Assembly: GCA_027924585.1 (NCBI GenBank)
Contig: BSBM01000592.1
Location: 2,170,001 to 2,234,000 of the forward strand
Direction: 5' to 3'
Source: Larix kaempferi
Lineage: Eukaryota; Streptophyta; Pinopsida; Pinales; Pinaceae
Length of the DNA stretch: 64,000 nucleotides
Below, piece after piece: positions 35,384 through 47,480 of this stretch; the stretch's first letter is position 1, and each line of letters starts with the position of its first letter. Below the pieces are notes generated by a model. It did not search any database. It was not told the origin of the DNA and saw only the letters and a list, made by a program, of their open reading frames with translations. The position numbers and the translations under genes were made by a program.

Positions 35384-38334
35384 GCTAGTGTCACGGGCTC
35401 AGTTGATGGCCCAAGTTTTCACTTTCCATTGATCCAAGTGGCATTTCTCATAATCCTCCCAAGGGCATGATCAACTCGGGTGCACTCCGACAGACTATGC
35501 CTAACCTGCAGAATTCCATTACACTATCTCTATTACATGAGTTATCTTATACTTATCCATTTTTACTTAAGTTAGCACATCCAACAGTCTAACAATTTAG
35601 CCAACACAAGACACACAAGAGATACGGTCGGGAGGCACTCCAAACCGGGACATGCCTAACACCCTTTACATTTATATCAGTGCAAAGTTACATTTTACAA
35701 GATGCAGGGGTTCCCAACAAGCCATCCCACCAAAGAGTATCAAAACTCTCAAAGCAACCAAACTTTGTCTTGTCTTCCTGCTGCACCACAGAGTTGGCCA
35801 TCACAATCTATGCCCATCGCACTGAGTCATTTCCAAGCGAGCTCCCAACAAAATCTCCCAAGGCGTGCTCCTTTACCAAGCTTCCTAGGCGAGTTCGTTT
35901 CTGAACTCCCAATGTGAAATTCCAAGGCGAGCTTCGGTCGAGATTCCAAAACGAGCTACAACCGAGCTTTTGAGTCTAGCTCACCAACCGATTTCACTAG
36001 TGAATATTGGAGCTTCCAAATCGAGTTCTTTGCAAATCTTCCAAGCCAATCTTAGCTAACACTATTCAGAGAGGTGCTCGTCTCGAACTTCCTCACCAGT
36101 GCACCCACTATGCTGAGACTCTTCCGCATTAGCTTCCAACTGAACTTCCATTCTGCCAATATCTCACAAGTCCCTTCATGCCTACCTACACAACCCACAC
36201 ATTTAGCCATCCATGGTGCACATTCTCTCAGCATTCCCAAGTGCTTTCGACGCACTGGGCATTCACTAGAGGTGCCTCCTTGAGGCTCTCCAAGCTTCCA
36301 CCTTGCTTCTGCCATATGCTCCTCCTAGATTGCAAGCCTGGCATGCCTGCCTAAGATGAACCCTCCAAGCATTTTCGTGTAGTATGCCTATAGCAAGTGC
36401 ACCCTCCTCTGGAAGCTACAAGAGGAGGGGCATGCCCCCAAGTGCACTTCTGTGCCTTGTGCGAATCTTAGCCTAAAAACTGAACTTGTGATTTACCACC
36501 ACTTGGATGATGATCCTTTTCCTTGCCTTTGCATCAAGTTACATATACACTTGAGCATCTGCCTATGAGTGCCTTCGGGTGCACTCCAACCGAGCCAACC
36601 CGCTAAGGGAGTGGAGTGCAAGTCTGTCGAGTTCCCACTATGTCAACTAGGAGGCCCTTACCAAGGCTTTACATGCCTTGGTATTTCATGCCATGGGCAT
36701 ACGCCCTTTTGTCACGTTCCTCCCATGTCATTTTTCTGCACTCCAAAACCTTCAACGACTTGCCTTATTGCACAAGTCATGGATGATCCCACAAGCCAAT
36801 GCCCATCATTCTTTTGCTAAATGGTGTCGTTCCCATGCTGGGCTCCTACCTTTCTAAGACAGAAACATTTCCAAGTGAGATCCCAGCAAAATCTCCCAGG
36901 GCATGCTCCTTTAGAAAGCTTCCTAGGTGAGTTCGTTTCTGAACTCCCAACACGAGCTTCAGCCGAGCTTCCAAAATGAGCTACAACCGAGCTTCCGAGT
37001 CTAGCTCACCAGATGAGCTTCCAAACTGAGTTCATCATTGGAGCTTCCAACTCGAGTTCACCAACGGAGCTTCCATCACGAGTTTCCTCTATGGATCTTC
37101 CAAACCGATCTCATCTAACACTGTTAAGAGAGGTTCCCGTCCCAAACTTCCTCCCCAGTGTGCCCACTTTTTTGAGACTCTTCCGCATGAGCTTCCAAAT
37201 GAACTTCCGTTCTTCCGAGCTCTCACAAGCCCCTGCATGCTTGCCTATGCAACCCACACATTCAACCCTCCGCGGTGCACATTTTGTTAGCATGCCCAAG
37301 TGATTTCCAGGCAATGGGAATTCACTAGAGATGCCTCCTTGAGGCTCTCCAAGATTCCACCTTACTTCTTCCAGATGCTCCTCCTAGATTGCAAGCCTTT
37401 CATGACTGCCTAAAACGAACCCTCCATTCATTTTCGTGCAACATTTCTACATCAAGTGTGCCCTCCTCTGGAAGCTGCTAGAGGAGGGGCATGCCCCCAA
37501 GTGCACTTATGTGCCTTGTGTGAATCTCATCCTAAAATCCAAACTTGTTCTTTACCACCACTTGGATGATGATCCTTTTCCTTGCCTCCGCGTCTTTACT
37601 TATACACTTCAGTGTTCACCTAAGAGTGCCTTTGGGTGCACTCCAACCAAGCCGACCTGCCAAGTGGAGTGGAGTACAAGTCTTCCAGGTGCCCACTTCG
37701 TCAGCCGACACGCATGTGCCAAGGCTTGCCATGCCTTGGTCTTTCATGCCATGGGAACACGCCCCTTCGTCACATTCCACCAATGTAATTTTCCGCATGC
37801 CAACACCTTCAATGACTTTCCTTATTGCACAAGTCATGGATGCGCCCACAAGCAAACGCCCATCATTCTTTTGTTGAATGGTGTCATTCCCATGCTGGGC
37901 GCCTGCCTTTCCAAGACAATGCGCGTGTTCACCATCTTTCGTCCGCGACTCCTGGGTGTGCGGGATACTTGGGAACATGTCCCATATGCAACGTGCTCCA
38001 CCCAAGTTACTTGAAACCGCACCCAAACTTGCCGATGTGCTAAGGTGTACCAAGCCTTGGTCTTTTGCACCACTTGGGTGCACGTCCATGACAACGCACT
38101 CCAGTCAAGCACCCATCATGCTAACTTTCCGAGTACACAACCAATATTGGTTCACCTGCTTGCTCAGGTTCCCGGGTGTGGCGCCCACCCCATGTCTTCG
38201 CATGCCACAAGTCATCACAGGTCTCATCAAGAAATGCTACCAAGTCTATTTTGGCAGCCTGGGAAAGGCCAACTAACTTGCCCATGTGTGAGGAGGTGGC
38301 CAAGGCACTCCTACGCCAAGTTCATTACAGCTAG
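35384..38334 (+). mobile_element. Solo-LTR-like element C (35,389-38,329), TSD GCTAG
   Basis: GCTAG at 35,384-35,388 is repeated at 38,330-38,334. The element starts TGTCACGGGC and ends TTCATTACA, the TG...CA form of an LTR. Its 2,941 bp are richer in C than the surroundings. It contains no protein domain, primer site or recognisable terminal direct repeat, so a very long solo LTR is the simplest reading; a non-autonomous LARD-type element is the alternative. Several ORFs inside (for example 37,436-38,014) resemble nothing known and lie within the internal duplication. Confidence 0.7.
35827..37910. repeat. Internal ~1.05-kb direct duplication in element C
   Basis: Matching landmarks are GTTCGTTTCTGAACTCCC at 35,893 and 36,931, and ATGATGATCCTTTTCCTTGCC at 36,507 and 37,566, an offset of 1,038-1,059 bp. 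Each copy also contains a run of short GAGCTTCCAA / CGAGTTC repeats. Copies are clearly diverged. Confidence 0.88.
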
Positions 38335-38869
38335 AGTTAACATGAATATATGTTGGTTTCAATCACAGAGGCCACATCAAAACATTGTTGGTTGAAAATC
38401 AAAATTATCATATTGAAATCATATCATCCAATATATATATATATACGATCAAAATGGTGAATTGTAATAAAGTAATAATCATGTTTAGTGATAATAAATG
38501 TGAAAGAATACAATGAAATTTAATGATGAATTACATATATATTGCAAAGTGATCAATCTCAATATGATTTGTTATGCTTTTATTAAAGCTGCATATCCCC
38601 TTTTCCATCTTTTCATATCGAACATAATACGTGAAAGGAGGTTGAGTTAGAACACCATCCATTCTTAATTTGAGATATTGTTGTAAATGTGATACCTTTT
38701 CTCTCTTTATTTCCAATATTTATAGTTTCTTTCTCACATGTTAGTCCTTTTGACTTGTGGATAGTCAATCCTCAAGCAAGTTTTAATGGAAATTTTCCTC
38801 ATCTGTATTGTTGTAAAATTTTCTTCTATGAAGTTTAATGATGAATTACATGTTTATTTAACTGAATGA
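38335..38869. other. Unannotated AT-rich interval
   Basis: Contains a short (AT)n run near 38,432-38,444. No gene recognised. Confidence 0.45.
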
Positions 38870-39055
38870 TATAATCAAATGTAATATTAGTAAAATCAAT
38901 GCATTTTAACTATACTATTAAATCATAATGCAAATATCCATCTAAAGACATAGATCAATAGATCATAGATGTCCCTTACTGTAAGTAATGCATTTTAACA
39001 ATACTAAGAAAGAACACTCATGAAATTAAAACAATGCAACAAAGTTTGATTAGTA
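38870..39055. repeat. AT-rich dispersed repeat, left flank of gypsy A
   Basis: Matches part of 51,190-51,350, with shared blocks GAATGATAT, AATCAATGCAT, ATCCATCTAAAGA and ATAGATCATAGATGT. This shows gypsy A is inserted into this repeat. Confidence 0.75.
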
Positions 39056-39060
39056 AATTC

Positions 39061-39963
39061 TGTTGGCAAGCGGTTTGATGAGGATGTGTCGCGGTACCGC
39101 CGACGCCGTGACACATTGGATGAAGGCGCGAAAGGAGTATCTTGTGCAAAAGGATACCGCACTTGGCGGGTTTTGGGTCACTTGGACCATGCATTTTGTA
39201 ATATTGAGTCAAGTATACCGCAGTTGGCGGGTTTTGGGTCATGTATATTGTAATATTGAGTCAATTGTACCGCGGTATGCGGGTTTTTGGGTCAGTAGAC
39301 CAAGTCAGTTAGTCGATTGTCCACAAGTGTCAGTTAGGTAAGTGGACAAGTATTGTAATTAGCGGAATCCTATAAATAGATGAGAATTGTAAGTGTTAGA
39401 GAGAGAGTCGATGGATATAAGAGAGAGATAGAGCTATATGTGGAGGTTGACAGAAAGATCATGCGGAGAATTGCGCAGAGATTCATGTACTTCTTTTGGT
39501 TTGCCATAGTAATATAAAGATGATGATTTAGTGCAATCTATGTGTAATGTTGTTCGATGCCTATGTTATTGCCTGTTCTTAATGCAGTTATCTGTTTCTA
39601 TGATGTAATGCCGCAATAATGTGTTATAGTTATCTGTCTACTGTAATGTGGAAATGCTGTGATTAAAGTAATATACGATCTCTGTCTATGGTAATGTTAA
39701 ATGCTGCGATTAAAGTGATATGCTAGAACTTCCTGATGAATACTTAGAATTGCTGTTGGTATCATACTGCCGCAACATGCCTCCTCCCTCGGTGGAAACA
39801 TGGTTTTGTCTGCTTTTCCTGGATGCCTTGGGTGAGACCTCATCCGCTTTGCGAGTGTTGCTGGGTAGGTTCAAACCTGCCCGGGCTGGTGCCCAGGGAG
39901 ATTGCGGTGTGTGTCGATAGTTGGTGGACCCATGTTGACTGTGAGGTCGCGACTTGGTCAAAA
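39061..39963 (+). repeat. Gypsy A 5' LTR
   Basis: Starts TGTTGGCAAGCGG and matches 49,977-50,879 over its full length. TATAAATA at 39,371-39,378 is a likely TATA box. The terminal CA is mutated to AA here but intact in the 3' LTR. Confidence 0.93.
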
Positions 39964-39965
39964 AA

Positions 39966-39984
39966 TGGTTCCGTTGTTGGGACC
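39966..39984 (+). other. Gypsy A primer binding site (tRNA-Asp type, decayed)
   Basis: TGGTTCCGTTGTTGGGACC starts two bases after the LTR. It resembles the Asp-tRNA-complementary site TGGCGCCGTTGCCGGGGA of plant Athila/Tat elements, with differences that are mostly C-to-T. Confidence 0.65.
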
Positions 39985-40560
39985 ATGTGCAGAGTAAGTG
40001 GAGGCCATGTTGTGGCACCCGACGAAGCCGAAGATACAGAGCTGGTTTGATCAGAGACGGCAGTAATTTGCTAAAAAGGAAAGTCAGAACACGCGACTAA
40101 CGGTAGATCACTGGTTGGGAAGATATATTCACGACGGTCTGCACGAGTGGTTCTTCTCCGAATTTTCGATTGTTCTCTATGAGTGGTTGTCAGAGCTGAC
40201 CTTCCAGAAGAGAAATTTCCAAGGTAGTGAACTGATGACTTGGACCCCAGAGTTGATCCAGAAGTTGTAGGAAGTCGATAATAAGGCATCGTGGGCTGTC
40301 GAAGTTTGGCTTGATATCATCTTGGAAGGATATATTACTGAATTAGCGGTCGACACGAAGAAATCCTATAGTGAAGCTGAAAGATACTTCTTTGACGGAC
40401 TGAGGGGAAGGTTTTTGCTGTCACTCCAATTGTCGATTAAGATGCTAATCTACGAGAAAGGTATATTGAATATGCACCTTGATTAGTAAGCATCTTGGTG
40501 GGTGGAGGCCGTGGGTATCGCGATTGTCGGGGGGCGTTCTAAGGAATGGTAAAGGGGTAG

Positions 40561-43238
40561 ATGGGTGCAGACCATGAGGAGACTATGAGCGAAGCCGAGG
40601 AAGAAAGTGGCCTTACAAGGGGAGGAGCAAGGTTCCGACAGGAAAAGAGGCAGAGGATAGGAGAAGGTCCTGCTGTGATTGGATTGCAAGACTGTGAAGG
40701 GAGGCTACATGGGATGAGGCGACCTCATAGTCCTGACAGGGACAACTAGGCTACACCCATGATAAAGGCAGGACCAAACCCTGGCACAAACATACCCCCC
40801 CCTGTGCTCACTGACTCTCAACCAGCAAGAAATAATACTTCGACACTGCCAAGTTCGTCAATACCGCAGAAGTTAATTGGTAGTAGTGCAGCGACAGGAG
40901 GAAGGAAGCCCAAGATGGCGGGCGATGATGCTAAGCTACCGTTGTTCCATGGCAGTGCGACAGACAACCCATAGCAGTATTGGTTTTTGTGTGAAGCGGT
41001 CTGGACTGTGAAACAGATCACTGATGACAATACTAAGAAAGGATAGTTAGCCACGACTTTGCGAGGTCGTGCCTTATATTGGTTCATGAAGTTCGTTTTA
41101 GTCCCTACAGGGGCCCCAGAGAAGTCCCTGGATGAGATTCGGGATGGGCTGATTGTTGAATTTAGACGGCTTAAGTCGGAGGCTCAATATATTACTGAAT
41201 TGAAGGAAATTAAGTAGTATCCCAATGAGACAGTGTGGGATTTCAACTAGCGATTCAAGACACTCAATGCAAAGGTTAGTTTTGATATGAGCGCTGTCCA
41301 ACATAAAGAATGGTTCATTGCGGCATTGTTACCCCACATTCGATTGCCGCTGATGCAGCAAAACATATTGATGCCTAGCGAATCTCTAGAGATTGCAATG
41401 TGATTGGAAGCGTCGCCGATTAGAGATAATGCAGCCGGGATTTAAAGAAGAACAAGGAACAACGCGATGAGGTATGATGTATGTGATGTCGACGAGAGGG
41501 ACATACAAAAGATGACTGCCTGAATTTTTGTAATTATTTAGTCTCCGATGCGCCCAATCCATTGAATGGAGGTAGTATGCCGTGGTGTCGCATTTGTTCG
41601 GTATTTGGGCACGGTCATGATAGTTTCCTGTATATGCAGAAAATGGTGACAACCCCACGAAATATCTATTGCACATTTTGCAAATCGGTGGGTCATGACG
41701 ACAATGATTGCCGTGCATATGGGTTGCTACAAGAAAGGATGTGCGATGCATTCTACGTCAAGGACGATCAGCGTATGGTGCAACAAGCACAGATGCAACC
41801 GCAGGTAGCTCAGCCAATACCACAGCAACATATGCAGTTTGTATCGCAGCAACAGCAACTGCAGTAGTTCGTACCACAATATACACCGGTGAACCCCTTG
41901 CAGCCTCAGTACGTGCAACCACCACAGTATGTACCACAAGGGCAAGGGATGCCGCCAGCAGCCATGCAGCAGTAGTTTAACCAACCTTAGTATCAGCAGC
42001 AGGGCGGCTATCGGGGAGGCTACAGGGGCGGACGCGGTGGTGGATTTGGTCGTGGAGGAGGAGGCCGAGGTGGTCGTGGACCTGTTGAATGTTACCACTA
42101 TGCGGTATGGGGACATTATCAGTGCGACTGCCCACTGCTACAGAATCAGTGTATGTTTTGTTCCTGTAATGATCATACAGTCGAGAATTGTCCGCAGTTG
42201 ATTGCAAGATGGCAGGTTGGGAACAGTTCGTAGCTACCGAACCCGGTACAACAACCGGTACAAAACCAGGTGCAACAACCAGTATAGAACTAGCCACCGC
42301 GTCTACCGCAAAACGCTAATCCTAACGTAAATCAACCAGGGAATTTGCAGCAGAACCAAACACAGGGTGCCAATATTGCGACTATTTCAGCAGAACCGCG
42401 ACCACAAGATGCTTCAGTGGCTATTGTCACTCGTGGAGGCAAGACGACTGGGGAAGATGGTTCGCGACCACTCATTCACTTGGTTGGTCAGAAGACGGTA
42501 AATTTTGACATTGATGCGAAGCAGGAGACGTTCCTGGAAGCACATCGTACCTTGGAGAAAGACCGCGGTAAGGCTGTTGTTTGTGATATGCCACTTGTAT
42601 TCGATACTACTGATGATGTGGATCGACCGCCACTACCAGGGACGTTGCAAAAGTTTCTTGAGAACTATTTTTTGTTGGCCCAAGACCTAGTTGCTCTAGT
42701 TGAGATTGAGGGCTTGTTACAGAGATTTTAGAAAGGATGGTAGGATTCGGCAGTAAACTCCTTATAACGATGGAAAACTGGCAAGGAAATGCGAATGAAC
42801 ATTCAGATCAACGACTACGATGTTGATTCGGTTATTCTTGATCTTGGTTCGGATGTTAACATATTAACCAAGAAGGCATGGTAGAAGATGGGGAGTCCCC
42901 CATTGAGCTGGTCTCCTGTGTAGTTCCAGTTGGCTAACCACGTGAATGTTACACTGATTGGGCGGGTTTCGTGGCTCACGATTGATATTGAGGGCATGAA
43001 GACTTATGCTGATTTTGACGTCATTGAAGTAGTTGATGGAGGAAGCTCCTATCCTGCGCTATTGGGGATAGGATGGGATAACGATAGTGGAGATGTAATC
43101 AACTTCAAGAAGCGCATGATGACTTTGAGAATCGCTCCGTTGGATCCGGCTGAAGGACGTCGATATGTTGATCCTGTCAAAGATGTCGATCACACTAGCT
43201 GGGATCATGCATTTAATATTTCTGAGGACTACATTTAA
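40561..43238 (+). pseudogene. Gypsy A gag-protease remnant
   Basis: Gag is readable from about 40,561 (MAGDDAKLPLFHGSATDNP at 40,915; RALYWFMKF at 41,070; PNETVWDFN at 41,224) in one frame to about 41,450. It then shifts frame and continues to 42,731. The second part holds WCRICSVFGHGHDSF and CTFCKSVGHDDNDC, a Gln-rich stretch, an Arg-Gly-rich linker (about 42,000-42,085), then CYHYAVWGHYQCDC (42,089) and CMFCSCNDHTVENC (42,150). The protease active site reads VILDLGSDVNILT (42,832). Many in-frame stops are present, mostly TAG. The protease ends in a 139-bp tandem duplication that changes frame. Confidence 0.88.
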
Positions 43239-43380
43239 TATGTTGATCCTATTTCTGAGGACTACATTCATCGCTCCGTTGGATCCGGCTGAAGGATGTC
43301 GATATGTTGATCCTGTCAAAGATGTCGATCACACTAGCTGGGATCATGCATTTAATATTTCTGAGGACTACATTCATCCC
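43131..43380 (+). repeat. 139-bp tandem duplication at the protease/RT boundary
   Basis: ATCGCTCCGTTGGATCCGGC starts copies at 43,131 and 43,270. 139 is not a multiple of three, which accounts for protease and RT being in different frames. Confidence 0.92.
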
Positions 43381-46300
43381 ACAATCCACTGTGAGTTGGA
43401 GTGGCGCAGCGAGAGTTCTACGTCTTCTGACTCTGATGATGCATTAGAGCATTGGCAGAACCGGATGCATGAAGCACCGTTCCAAAAATGTGGCTTAGTT
43501 ACGCAATCCTTATGTCGGGTTGCGACAAAAACAGTCACATTGCCTGTCTATGACGGGTTTCCTGACCTCACTAACTTTTTGGCAAAATTTGAAGAACGGG
43601 TCTCAGAACCCTAGCGATTGCCGGCCTTGGAGGAAGCACTGAAGGCTGCTCCAGCACGTTGGTGGGCGACACATAAGAAATTCATTAAAGATTGGTCACA
43701 GTGTCGCAGGTTGATGACGGTTAGATTTGGAAATACTGAGATTTATCACACCGGCAAGTATGATGGTCGAACTGATCTTGGTGATCATGTGATGGAGTGT
43801 CAACGATTGTGGGTAACGCAACCCAGATATGAGTGGGTTCATGCTTTTGTCCATACTTTTGAGGAGATACCGCGCTCGTGGTATACTGTAGCCGAGTTGC
43901 GCCGTGACATTACAACATGGGGGGAGTTGACGATCTGTTTCACTCATACCTTCACATTTGTGGATGCCAACCCTGATGCTGATGTCCATAACACCCTACA
44001 GCTCATCCGCGATGTGAGATTTCAGGTTGTTCTAGTGACCTTCCCTGTTGACCTGCACACCCACAGTCAGATGCAGTCTCTCATGGAGTGCTTCAATATC
44101 AGTGGAGGGCCAGAGGACGATGATGATCCCCGGAATATCAACATTCCCGAATCTGAAGGAAGTCATGATGTGGTACCACCTATTGCGCCAAGTAATCCGT
44201 TCAATCAGTCGTTGCAACTTCGCAAAATGAATATCGGCACTGAGGCTACTCCCAAGTTTGCTAATGTTGGGGATTATTGGGATGACGAGATGATGAGTAA
44301 GGTTACCGAGTTATTGCATGAGTTTCAGGACGTGTTTCCCATGAAGTTTTCCGAAATGAAGGGAATCTTGGGTGATTTAGGAGAGATGAGGATTCCATTG
44401 AAACCAGATGCTAAGCCAGTCCGACAGCAACCTTATCGGCTAAATCCGCGACATAAAGCAAAGGTCAAGGCAGAACTTGATTGGATGCTAGATGCTGGTA
44501 TTATCGAACCTGTGGAAGAGTCAAAATGGATCAGTCCTATGGTGGTGCAGGACAAGAAAATAGGCGAAGTGCATATTTGTGTTGATTTGCGGAAGTTAAA
44601 CGATGCCTGCTTGCATGACACCTTTCCGACCCCGTTTACTGATGAAGTACTAGAAGGAGTGGGTGGCCAATAGATGTACTATTTTACTGATGGATTCTTT
44701 GGCTACCATCAGATTCGCATTGCCAAGGAAGACCGCCATAACACAACGTTTTTTACTGAGTGGGGTTTCTTTCAGTACACGGTCATGCCGTTTGGTTTGA
44801 AGAATGCACCTGCGATATTTTCCCGACTCGTTGTTTCCACATTCAAATATTTTATTCAAAAGTTTCTGCAGGTATATATGGATGATTGGACTATTTATGG
44901 GTTGATTCGCGATCATTCGGCCAATCTGCGGTTGATGCTTGAGCAATGCCAACAACACTAGATATCGCTGAACTTGAAGAAATGTATTTTTTGTGCTCCA
45001 TTTGGGATATTGTTGGGTCATATTGTGTGTAAGAAGGGATTGTTGGTCGATCCAGCAAAAATTGCGCTTATTTTGGGGTTGCAACCACCGACCACTATGA
45101 AGCAATTGTGCGCCACCTTGGGTCATACAGGATATTATTGTAAGTTCATTAGGGGATATGCTGTGATTACGGCCCCTATGGAGAATTTGTTGAAAAAGGA
45201 TGTGGCATTCTAGTGGAACTCGGAATGTCAGGCTAGTTTTGAAACGCTCAAGGCGAAGATGGCATAGGCACCGATCTTGGTCTTTCCGGACTGGAGTAAG
45301 GAATTCCATGTCCATGTTGATGCTTCATCGGTTGCTTTAGGGGTTGTATTGGCTCAAACAGGAGAAGGAGATATTGATCATCCCATTGCTTTTGCCAGTC
45401 GGAAGCTGTCCTCTGCAGAACGTAATTACATTACCACAGAACGAGAAGGTCTAGCCATGGTTTATGCGTTGCAGAAATTCAGGAATTATTTGTTGGGTGG
45501 CCATTTTAAAATGTTCACTGATCATTCTGCTTTGAAATACTTGGTCAATAAGCCTGCATTGGGGGGGAAGACCTGTCGGTGGCTACTGTTGTTTTAGGAG
45601 TTTGATTTTGAGGTTGTTGTGAAGCCGGGGCGGTTGAATGTTGGACCAGATCATTTGTCACGGATTGATACAGGGGAGGAACCGACTAATATCAATGATG
45701 GGTTGTCGGATGCCCAGCTATTTCACGATGCCATTGGTGATCACTATTTTGATGACATCCTTTAGTTTCTGGTGACCGGCACCGCGCCCGATGAATTTAC
45801 CACTACTCAGAAAAAGGAATTGGTCGTCAAGGCTACTGAATTTCAACTGATCGCGGGAGAGTTGTATAAATTGGTTGCCGATGAGATATTGCGCAGATTT
45901 GTATTTCTGCATGAGCAGGCGCAGATATTGGCTGAGGCACATGGTGGAGCTGCAGGAGGACTTTATGGAGGTCGGGCGACTGCCAGGAAAATACTACGCG
46001 CAGGTCTTTGGTGTCCTACATTACATAACGATGCGATAGACTATGTGCGATCTTGCGATGTTTGTCAACGAACTGGTAAGTTGTCCAGACGAGACGAGAT
46101 GCCGTTGATACCTCAGGTAACATTGCAACCGTTCGAGAAATGGGCGATGGATTTTGTTGGACTGATCAATCCACCAGGGAAACATACAGGTGCAAAATAC
46201 ATCATTACAGCGACAGAGTATTTGACCCGATGGGCTGAGGCAGTGCCTGTAGTTGATTGCTCCACCGCAACAGCCGCTCGATTTTTGTTTGATCACATTA

Positions 46301-47016
46301 TCACTCGTTATGGCTGCCCCAAGATATTGCTGAGTGATCAAGGTAACCACTTTCTTAATCACACTATTAGCGCATTGATGGAGGAATTGCAGATTCAGCA
46401 CAAGAAGAGTACACCCTATCACCCACAGGCGAATGGGATGGTAGAGGCGTTTAACAAGGTATTGGAGCATGCGTTGACCAAGGTGTGCAATGCAATCCGC
46501 GATGACCGGGATTTGAAAGTTCCAGCGGTATTGTGGGCCTATCGCACTACATGTAAATGACTCACTGGTCAGACGCCTTTCAAGCTGGTATATGGGAAGG
46601 AAGCAATTATGCCGATGGAGTATATTGTCCCAAGTCTATGCATTGTGGCTATTATAGGTATGGATGATGTTGCAGCATTAGATGAGCGTCTAGCAAAATT
46701 GGTGGCGCTAGAAGAGGATCGATTTCTCTATGGCTTTCACCAAGGGGTAGAGAAGGACCGTCAGAAGGCATGGCATGATCGCCACATAAAAAACAAACAG
46801 TTTCTACAAGGTGACTTGGTGCTATTGTACGACAGTAAGTTTATGAAACGTCCAGGCAAGTTGCAGATGCATTGGCTGGGTCCCTACTGCATTAATAGTA
46901 TTACTTCCGGAGGAGCGGTTCAGTTACAACGATTGGATGGGGGGATGCTCCCCAAGTTGGTAAATGGTCACAGGTTGAAGCCCTATTGCATGGGCTTAGA
47001 GCAGTGCGATGTCTAA
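43270..47016 (+). pseudogene. Gypsy A pol: RT, RNase H, integrase
   Basis: A single frame runs to the stop at 47,014-47,016 with no frameshift but eight internal stops, seven TAG and one TGA. RT shows PYRLNPRHKAKVK (44,430), MPFGLKNAPAIF (44,786) and the catalytic YMDD (44,875-44,886). RNase H shows HVDASSVALGVVLAQ (45,313) and TEREGLAMV. Integrase has the HGG...CDVCQRTGK zinc region (45,940-46,080; the second His is Tyr), MDFVGLI (46,147), LLSDQGNHF (46,327) and GMVEAFNK (46,436), the DDE residues. It ends with a GPY/F-type LGPYCI (46,880). No chromodomain follows. Confidence 0.93.
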
Positions 47017-47480
47017 GTCGCATTGGGAAAAAAAAAATGAATGCGTGAAAATGATGCTTGTTGTAGGTTGCTTGGTGGCAGATGGTGCACCAATAGAAGA
47101 CGGTATGTGACCGTAGGGAGGCTTGTACCGCAAGTTTGGAACATTCAACAATATATGGCAGCGTGGCGGTCCAGTCAGATTAGTAATAAATGCCAAAAGT
47201 AGAGATAGTTAATTAACGGCGCATTTGGATCATGGGCATTAAAGGAAGATACGACCGAGGGGAGGACAAGATCGTCGGCGGATTTCTCTCATTAATACAA
47301 GGATTTGGTTGAGTTAATGCACTATTCATTCATGATTAGGGTGGATTTAGGGAAATGCTATAAGTATGCCATTGCGTCGGTCGGAAGAAACGAAGGAATT
47401 ATCAAGCATTATTGTTGTGGAGTGTTGTAGTGCTATGAGCTACTTGCTGCTGAGTATATAACAAGGAGTATTGAGGGATT
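47017..47480 (+). other. Gypsy A pol-ORF3 spacer
   Basis: No coding signal; contains an A-rich run at 47,029-47,037. It may hold the leader or a splice acceptor for ORF3. Confidence 0.5.

Noticed and set aside
37436-38014. 192-codon plus-strand ORF in element C
   Set aside because: Inside a duplicated LTR-like region, overlapped by long ORFs on the other strand, and with no recognisable domain.
41708-42297. Alternative-frame ORFs rich in Ala/Thr or Leu
   Set aside because: Shadows of the Gln-rich and Arg-Gly-rich gag linker.
43165-43280. Programmed frameshift between gypsy protease and RT
   Set aside because: The frame change coincides with a 139-bp local duplication, which accounts for it.
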